Translations under genes and position numbers: made by a program | Part shown: one piece after another, positions 57,604 to 64,000 of the stretch | Layout: every line of letters begins with the position of its first letter | How positions within the stretch are numbered: position 1 is the first letter of the stretch | The notes under the pieces: model-generated | Told to the model about the DNA's origin: nothing | The model's database searches: none | Seen by the model: only the letters and a program-made list of their open reading frames with translations | DNA from: Dolomedes plantarius | Lineage: Eukaryota; Arthropoda; Arachnida; Araneae; Dolomedidae | NCBI GenBank assembly: GCA_907164885.2 | Contig: OU015497.1 | Location: 72,148,898 to 72,212,897, forward strand | Direction: 5' to 3' | DNA: 64,000 nucleotides

Positions 57604-57650
57604 TACTTTTAGGTTGCAATTTTTGGAAAAGGGGTCGTGCTTTATTAACA

Positions 57651-57730
57651 AGAGAATATGCTTTAAAGTAAAGTAATTTAGGAAGATGCGTTAGAATATG
57701 CTTTAAAGTAAAGTAATTTAGGAAGACGCG
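57651..57730. repeat. 40-bp tandem duplication
   Basis: AGAATATGCTTTAAAGTAAA followed by GTAATTTAGGAAGA(T/C)GCGTT occurs twice in a row with a single difference. Confidence 0.95.
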
Positions 57731-57740
57731 TTCTCTTGTT

Positions 57741-57807
<67 letters not shown>
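57741..57807. repeat. (AC)n-(AT)n microsatellite
   Basis: About 22 bp of AC repeat followed by about 45 bp of AT repeat. Confidence 0.95.
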
Positions 57808-57808
<1 letters not shown>

Positions 57809-58940
57809 CCCCCTTAATAGCCGTTCTTACAAAGAAGATATGAAATTTCCCGTTCTAAAGAGGGAATCGGAAAACTGGGCCCCGTAAGCTAAAGGTTAAG
57901 TACCCACGTACTTCCGCAGAGACATATATCTGAAATCCGCTATACAGATACTGTCAAATATAAAATGCACTTTTTTTCCAATTTTTATTTGTTAACATTT
58001 TACGTAAGTTTCTGTTGATTGTTCTGGAATCCTTATTGGTTTGATATTGTAAAGAATTCGCCGAATGGTAGCGTGTAGAAGACGACGATACAATCCAGTA
58101 ATATATTAAATTGATGTTTATTCACAATGAGATGAATTCGATGAAATATTATTTACAACACTGTAGAGTATACACTCTAAATAACGTGCAGGAAACAAAT
58201 TCAGCTGAAGAACACCAGTCGATATTATAGGCACTCAGTCTAAACACTAGAGTCGATTTCTTCTTACCAGGAAACTCAGTAGGACGCGCGGCAATTACTT
58301 CTGCTCTAAGTCTCTTATACCGCTGATAATTTATCGAACAGATCCGTCTGGGATCTAAAAACATAAGCTATCTCCAATAGCTATAACAGTTCCTTCTGGG
58401 AGCGATCGACAGGATGTCGAAAAAAGCTTGCCTCGCACGAGGACTTATAAAGAATCGTAAGCTATGGCTTCAATGCCGGAGTAGCAACCTCTAGATGCAG
58501 GTCTAGATGCTGACTGACTTTTAGTTTGTAGCGACGCAATTCGCAACTCTAGCGCTGCGATCGCTCGATATTTAAAAACGTTTTTATTGGTGCCTTTAAA
58601 GTGACATCCCTTTTCGGAAGTTCGATTGGTGATTCACGTCCTTCGTCAGCACATCAGCTGATTACTTTAAGTCGCTTAATCTTCCCCGATAATCATCGAT
58701 CAAGGGGTTAACCGAAACTAATGTCTTTTGAACTTTATGTCCAAAAAAATCAGACACACTGTCCCCTCGCCTCCAGGCTTGCATTGTCTGGGACGCTTTC
58801 TTCTGCCGCTCTGTTTTCTGCTGTGTTGCCTCCGGATTCCACGGTTGTCTTCTGTTGGGACGTGAATTGATTGAGAGGGTTTTACTATAAATTGTGAGAA
58901 TCAATGGATTCTTCACAGTATATAGAATTTGGGCTCTATA
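57808..58940. other. Unresolved GC-richer repeat-like region
   Basis: The stretch 58030-58870 is richer in GC than its surroundings and contains many ATCGAT/GCGATCG-type motifs. It could be LTR or leader sequence of an inverted retroelement. I found neither matching ends nor recognisable proteins, including in the minus-strand frames at 58149-58364 and 58662-59051. Confidence 0.35.
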
Positions 58941-59427
58941 CAGGCCCTGATTTTCCATTAGGCCCAGTAGGTCCGGGCCTAGGGCCCCCCCGAATGTTGG
59001 GGGCCCCCAAATTTTTATTTTAAAAGAAAAAAGAAATAATTCCCAATTCAAATTTTTTTAAATTTACCCTTTTTAATAGCAATTTTTTTATACATCCTTT
59101 AAAATTTGATTGATTGGTTCACCATATGCATAGTTATATGTATAGTTGTATGTTATAGTGTATATAAGGGATTAATAAGTTTTTCTGGTTGTATTGTATT
59201 GGTGTTTTAATGATGAAGTTAATATGTTGTATTGCTTTTTGTTATTTAATAATGTTCTAGGCTTCTACGCTTCAAAAAGCCTACTCTTGGTAAAATGGTA
59301 CTTTCAAATGATTCATGATTTTTTTTTTTTTTGTGTCAATTTTGGACATTTTACGCCCACATCAGTGTTAGGGGGCCCCCAATCCCGAGTTGTGCCTATA
59401 GTCAAGAATTTTCTAAATCGGGCCCTG
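58941..59427. mobile_element. hAT MITE (GGGCCC family), 487 bp
   Basis: CAGGCCCTGATTTTCC at the left and AAATCGGGCCCTG at the right are inverted. The perfect 8-bp duplication GCTCTATA lies at 58933-58940 and 59428-59435. Internal GGGGGCCCCC blocks lie near both ends. Confidence 0.9.
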
Positions 59428-59435
59428 GCTCTATA

Positions 59436-60492
59436 GCTGGTCGTCGTGTGAAAAGGCTCTACTATTCGTTCTATGATAGGAGAACGAATTCTACAGCCTT
59501 TATGAGACGGTCTGTATAGGTTTTGTGTGCAGCGCTTCAAATACCAACCAACTTAATCCAGGCAAGTAATTTAATACTTGTAAAAGACGTCTCCATTTAA
59601 GTTTGTATGATTTAATGCACTGACAAAGCTGCAAGGCCTTCCAAGTTGAATCTCCGTTTGCGGAGGCAGACCACAACACACAAGCGACCATCCCTCCCCC
59701 AGTACCCTACCAAGCACCCCGGCATTCCCCTCCTCCTGATCTACATGAACGACAACACGACATGGGAGGCACTCGGACCCATGGCATTTAGTTTATATAA
59801 CCATCTATATATTTAAGTTGCTAAGCCGACTTTTTGGGCAGTCCGTGAGAGAAAACTACTGCATCAATTTACTTAATTTTGGTCTTAAACGAAAGATTGT
59901 AATTTGTAGATTTGTCAAATTTGGTTTTTGTAACCACAATTTCTATTAATTAGTGATAATTTGCAATTGAAAATTTATTTCTGCGAATTTTTAAATCTGG
60001 CTTTAGAAAATCACTGTTTCTGCGCATGCTCAGCGACGTTTTAATGATAAACACGTTTATTCTGAGGAGTCTCTCTAGATCTCTCTCTCTGCGATTTTTA
60101 TTTTTATGATAATTATTTTTGTGAAATATAAGATTAAATCTGATGGAAATTGTTTATGTCTAGCTGTTTAACTAGCGATAATTTACAGTTAAAAAATTTG
60201 CTTTCTGCACATGCTCAGTGACATTGTAAAATCTGGTTTTAGATACTCACTAAGCACGAGGCTGCTTAAACACATTAATTGTTCTGCGCATTATTATGAT
60301 TTTCAACATTTGGCAATGATGTGTTGAGTATAATTTGTGTATTAGTGCATTTATTTACTATCTAACTGTCATGTTTTGACGGGTTCCAACTAGTCCTTAT
60401 TAAGAGAGAATGTGAAATGTTTCATTAGATGAAACAAAATATATTTTGATATTTTATAATGGTGTTTACTTTATTTTACTTTTGGACGCTAT

Positions 60493-60496
<4 letters not shown>
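59436..60496. repeat. Intergenic, with a diverged direct duplication
   Basis: The stretch TAGTGATAATTTGCA ... CTGCGCATGCTCAGCGACG ... TCTGGCTTTAGA (about 59953-60035) recurs as TAGCGATAATTTACA ... CTGCACATGCTCAGTGACA ... TCTGGTTTTAGA (about 60173-60243). The rest is unassigned. Confidence 0.6.

Positions 60497-60561
<65 letters not shown>
60497..60561. repeat. (AT)n microsatellite
   Basis: An uninterrupted AT run that ends at the head of the next ACTAG-type repeat. Confidence 0.95.
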
Positions 60562-60563
<2 letters not shown>

Positions 60564-61257
60564 TAGTGGACCCGACAGACGTTGTCCTGTTCAAATGTTG
60601 TAAATCCAAAAATCATAAAATTATTTTAATAAACTATAAATTGTTTGGACCGTTTTGATGAAAAAATATGTAAAAAAAAAATTACTTTTAAAAAACCTTA
60701 CACCACCCCGCGTGCAGTTATCACAACTCGACCTATCTTAAAATTAGAAAGAATGTGGATGAAATTTCATTAATATGGCTATTAGTATGACTAATCAATA
60801 AGCCGTTCAATACTTCATAAGTTGCATAAAATCAAATGAGAGTTGACAATTTAAATTTCTAGGTGAAGTTAAATGTTATTCAATGCACGTGTATACAGCA
60901 TTAAAATTCATGAAAAAAAAATCTGAAACGCGATTGCAGCTCTGCCTACTGGATCCAATTATTGAATGCACGTGTATACATCATTAAAATTCATGAAAAT
61001 AAAAAAAAAATTCTGAAACGCGATTGCAGCGCTGCCTACCGGATCCAATTGTGTACCTAAACTAACCAAAGATCAACAACAAGACATAAATAAATAAATT
61101 AATTAAAAAAATATTTTCTATCGGATCAAATTGTGAATCTAAACCATTCTCGAATCAACTTAATCGCACACACAAAATTTCATTAAAATCGGTCCAGCCG
61201 TTTAGGTGGAGTTCAGTGACATACACACGGACAGAAGAAATAATTATATATATATAA
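60562..61257 (+). repeat. ACTAG-type repeat with head ACTAGTGGACCCGACAGACG
   Basis: It starts ACTAGTGGACCCGACAGACG TTGTCCTG and ends with GGTCCAGCCGTTTAGGTGG, GACATACACACGGACAG and TATATATATAAAGAT. The layout parallels the ACTAGCTGAATACCC family (ACTAG head, GGTCCAGC module, TATATATA end). A unit of about 80 bp (GCACGTGTATACA ... CGCGATTGCAGC ... GGATCCAATT) is duplicated at about 60880-61045. Confidence 0.7.
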
Positions 61258-61387
<130 letters not shown>

Positions 61388-62439
61388 GACCCAGTTTTAA
61401 ACAATACTAGGAAGCTCTTCCTACTTTCAAAATAGAAGTGTCACTCACGGATTTCACCGATAACTTGAAACATGTGAGCGCACGCGTGCAACCGGAAATC
61501 CGAGAAGTAAAAAGTCATCAGTTTGTCAGCGATGAAAGAAGGGTCTCGCCGTTAAAAATGAACACGGGCGCCACCTTGCAGATGATTAAGATGAGTCGCG
61601 TCCCCCTCCCGAGCTGGTGACATGTTGCGGAAACAAGACAGACGAATAGAAGTCAACAGAACAGAAGTCAACAAACAACAAAAGGCTGCTGCTAAGAATA
61701 AAGACTACCGTTTCTCCAAAATGTTGTGATCCATGGCACGTGATAAAGCGGACAAGATCAGAGACAGAGAACAAGGGAAGGAGATTCGCCACTTGTAGAA
61801 GGGGTGGGAGCTAGAGGCAAAGGCAACAATGCAGGTGGGGAAGATGTTTGTGAACAAATATGGGGAAAAACCTTTTCAAAAGGTTTGTGTGCTCCTCGAC
61901 AGCAGGTGGTAAACATACGTGTGACTAGGTCAGAGATTCCGACCTCTTTATGTTTGTGGCACCCTTGGGAATGCATGAAAAGGCCAAAAACTTAGGGCAC
62001 CATTGTTAGAACTTTAATTTTGGTCAACATTTTAAATATTAAATCAAAGTGGAATATATATATATCACGACCATGTTAAATTTAAGTTCAAATAAACATT
62101 TTTTACATTGCTGATTTTATTCATTTATTGAAAAATATAAGTAACAATGACTATAATAGGATGCATTAATGCAGTTCCAAAAAAAGCCATTCGATTTAGT
62201 ATAGTATTATGGGGGACTAGAGGACTTCAATAGAAATCGCAAAAAAAAAAAAAAAAAGTTTTTTTATTATTCAACTTGGCGATTAATGCTAAGAGCACAA
62301 ATGTTTGATGTCGAGCTTAACAGTTGTATAGGTGCGAGGGTAGCTAATTCATCCTCGGGAATGTGGGCATCGATTTGTGCCGCAACCTGTCAGCCATGAG
62401 AATAGTTAATTCAACTTAATATTTATTTTAAGTTGGCCT

Positions 62440-62444
<5 letters not shown>
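61388..62444. other. Intergenic, unassigned
   Basis: The GC-richer part at 61430-61990 looks like LTR or SINE sequence (AATAAA at about 61698), but no paired end was seen. The remainder is AT-rich. Confidence 0.35.
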
Positions 62445-62517
<73 letters not shown>

Positions 62518-62536
62518 ATATGTATATATATATGTA

Positions 62537-62633
<97 letters not shown>

Positions 62634-62656
62634 CTATATATGTATATATATATGTA

Positions 62657-62727
<71 letters not shown>

Positions 62728-62747
62728 TTATTTATTTATTTATTTAT
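62445..62747. repeat. Compound AT microsatellite with a duplicated interruption
   Basis: An AT run is broken twice by the same interruption AACTATATATGTATATATAT followed by GTATATATGTG (about 62512-62545 and 62632-62665), giving a higher-order period of about 120 bp. It ends in a (TTTA)n run (62722-62747). Confidence 0.9.
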
Positions 62748-62759
62748 CAATTTATCATC

Positions 62760-62848
62760 CAAAAAGATCACGCGGCACCCCTGACCGATTTCACCACGCG
62801 CTAAAGTGCCGGGGCACACCAGTTGATGGGAATCACTGGACTAGACGT
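62760..62848. mobile_element. Solo hAT-like end
   Basis: The segment ends in CAGTTGATGGGAATCACTG, preceded by GTGCCGGGGCACACC. Reverse-complemented it is a Charlie-like hAT terminus. No partner end was found within the window in the correct position. Confidence 0.4.
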
Positions 62849-63687
62849 CGAAGAGATTAAAATTTGTTAAATTTCTCAAACGTCGGAATAACCCCTTTCT
62901 GTCCTTTGTAGCAAGACTTCATTAATAGATTTGTAGATTAAAAATATAATTCCGTATACTTCTTCCTGATTTTAAAATAAAACATTTCAACGAACAGCGG
63001 AAAAACATCATTTATTGCACTTAAACCTAACACTGAAATAAAAAATAACGGAGTAAACGGGTAATAAAAAAATAAATTTTACTTTCATAGTTTTAATTTA
63101 TAAGTTTTATTTTTGCTTAATAGAAATGTGTTTGTCTAATGAAACTTTATGCAGCAACTTCTATTAGATATTCTTTTGCAGTTATTTATTTATTTATTTA
63201 TTTATTTATTTTTTGAAGCAATCATTGTATACCTTTTTATCAGAAAAGGAAAGTGGATTTATTATACAGCCGAAACGTTCATTAAACTATTAGACATTTT
63301 TTTCAGTTTTAATTATCTCGGAATTTGCTTGCGAACATTATAAACCCAGCATTTTCCTGGGATGTTATGGTAAGACGCAAACATTATTTGTCCCTCCAAA
63401 ACAGCAGATATATTTTGACTTTGTTTCCTTGTATACGTAACTAGACGTTTTGACCGGTATTTCCCATACGAATGAATTTTAATTGACTGGAATAACCAAT
63501 AAATAAATTTGTAAGCTTTTCTTTTTTAACATATCGAGCATGCAGTTCAGTATCTGTTTTTATGGTATGCATGGCTGGACCCATAGATGATGTGGTGGGG
63601 CGACCGCCTTATGCGCCAAATTGAAATAGGCGCCAAGATGAGACAGTAAAAATACAAAATTTGTATCGAATAAAGAAAAAGTATTAA
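62849..63687. other. Intergenic, no recognised gene
   Basis: AT-rich; contains a (TTAT)n microsatellite at 63182-63212. No exon recognised. Confidence 0.4.
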
Positions 63688-64000
63688 GGCTGCTGTGTAC
63701 TAACCCTGTTGGATTCTCTGACCTCAATGTTTACCTATATGGAGAAAATTTATGTACTATTTACAGCTACATAAATGACGATAATCCAATAAAAATAGTA
63801 TTTTCAGATAGCCTGAACTTTTCTGCATCTTGCAAGAGGATTCATTTTATAAATGTCGTCAACCAAAGGAATTTATGAGCGTTTTAAACACACTCTACCA
63901 AATTTTCTCACCGAATAATTTAAATTAAAAAATATCTGTATATTTAAAAAGTAAAGAAAAATGCCTCAAGGTGTAAAAAAATTTCTTTTTCTATTACGGA
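63688..64000. mobile_element. piggyBac-like MITE, second copy, cut by window end
   Basis: TTAA (63684-63687) is followed by GGCTGCTGTGTACTAACCCT. The sequence then parallels 41166-41477 through CTATATGGAGAAAA, ATAATCCAATAAAAAT and ATGCCTCAAGGTGTAAAA to the window edge. The right terminus lies outside. Confidence 0.75.

Noticed and set aside
58149..59051. Minus-strand frames of 71 and 129 codons as genes
   Set aside because: No recognisable motif; the second runs into the hAT MITE at 58941-59427 and so is at least partly repeat-derived.

Overview
This is a eukaryotic, AT-rich nuclear window. It has small GT-AG-spliced exons in large introns, tRNA-derived SINEs, and a dense mix of hAT, Merlin, Tc1/mariner-pogo, PIF/Harbinger-like, piggyBac-like, Copia and Gypsy remnants. 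Two host genes and the repeat spectrum fit an arthropod, most likely an arachnid such as a spider. That assignment is inference, because nothing in the window names the species.

Host genes (about 4.85-28.5 kb). Two genes lie head to head, with start codons separated by 611 bp. On the minus strand is the first coding exon of UQCR10 (complex III subunit 9, 4853-4996); I could not find its short last exon. On the plus strand is a complete 12-exon TCHP (trichoplein) gene. Its CDS runs from 5608 to 28213, every junction is GT-AG and in frame, and it encodes 460 aa, with two AATAAA signals at 28531-28547. TCHP introns hold a Tc1 MITE, a broken Tc1 transposase, a SINE, a pogo/Tigger deletion derivative, a Copia retrotransposon nested in a hAT-type MITE, and two copies of an unclassified repeat that starts ACTAGCTGAATACCCG.

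Left edge (1-3.8 kb). A composite element with CAGGGGTGGGCA inverted ends and a perfect 8-bp target duplication spans 803-3811. It contains a broken Merlin-type transposase, itself split by a small hAT MITE, and an ACTAG-family copy whose 3' module is tandemly multiplied.

Right of TCHP (28.5-64 kb). I see no host gene here. The region is a nested repeat landscape. It has at least seven SINE insertions and further ACTAG copies, two of them head to tail. It has three pogo/Tigger-type deletion derivatives, several hAT elements with 8-bp duplications, PIF/Harbinger-like and piggyBac-like MITEs, and a 2.27-kb inverted-repeat element of unknown coding content. It also has a truncated Gypsy gag-pol fragment flanked by inverted copies of its own leader, and long AT microsatellites. 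One MITE has a paralogous empty site about 0.5 kb away. Most element boundaries below rest on terminal inverted repeats and target duplications read directly from the sequence. No coding system beyond the two host genes and mobile elements was found.
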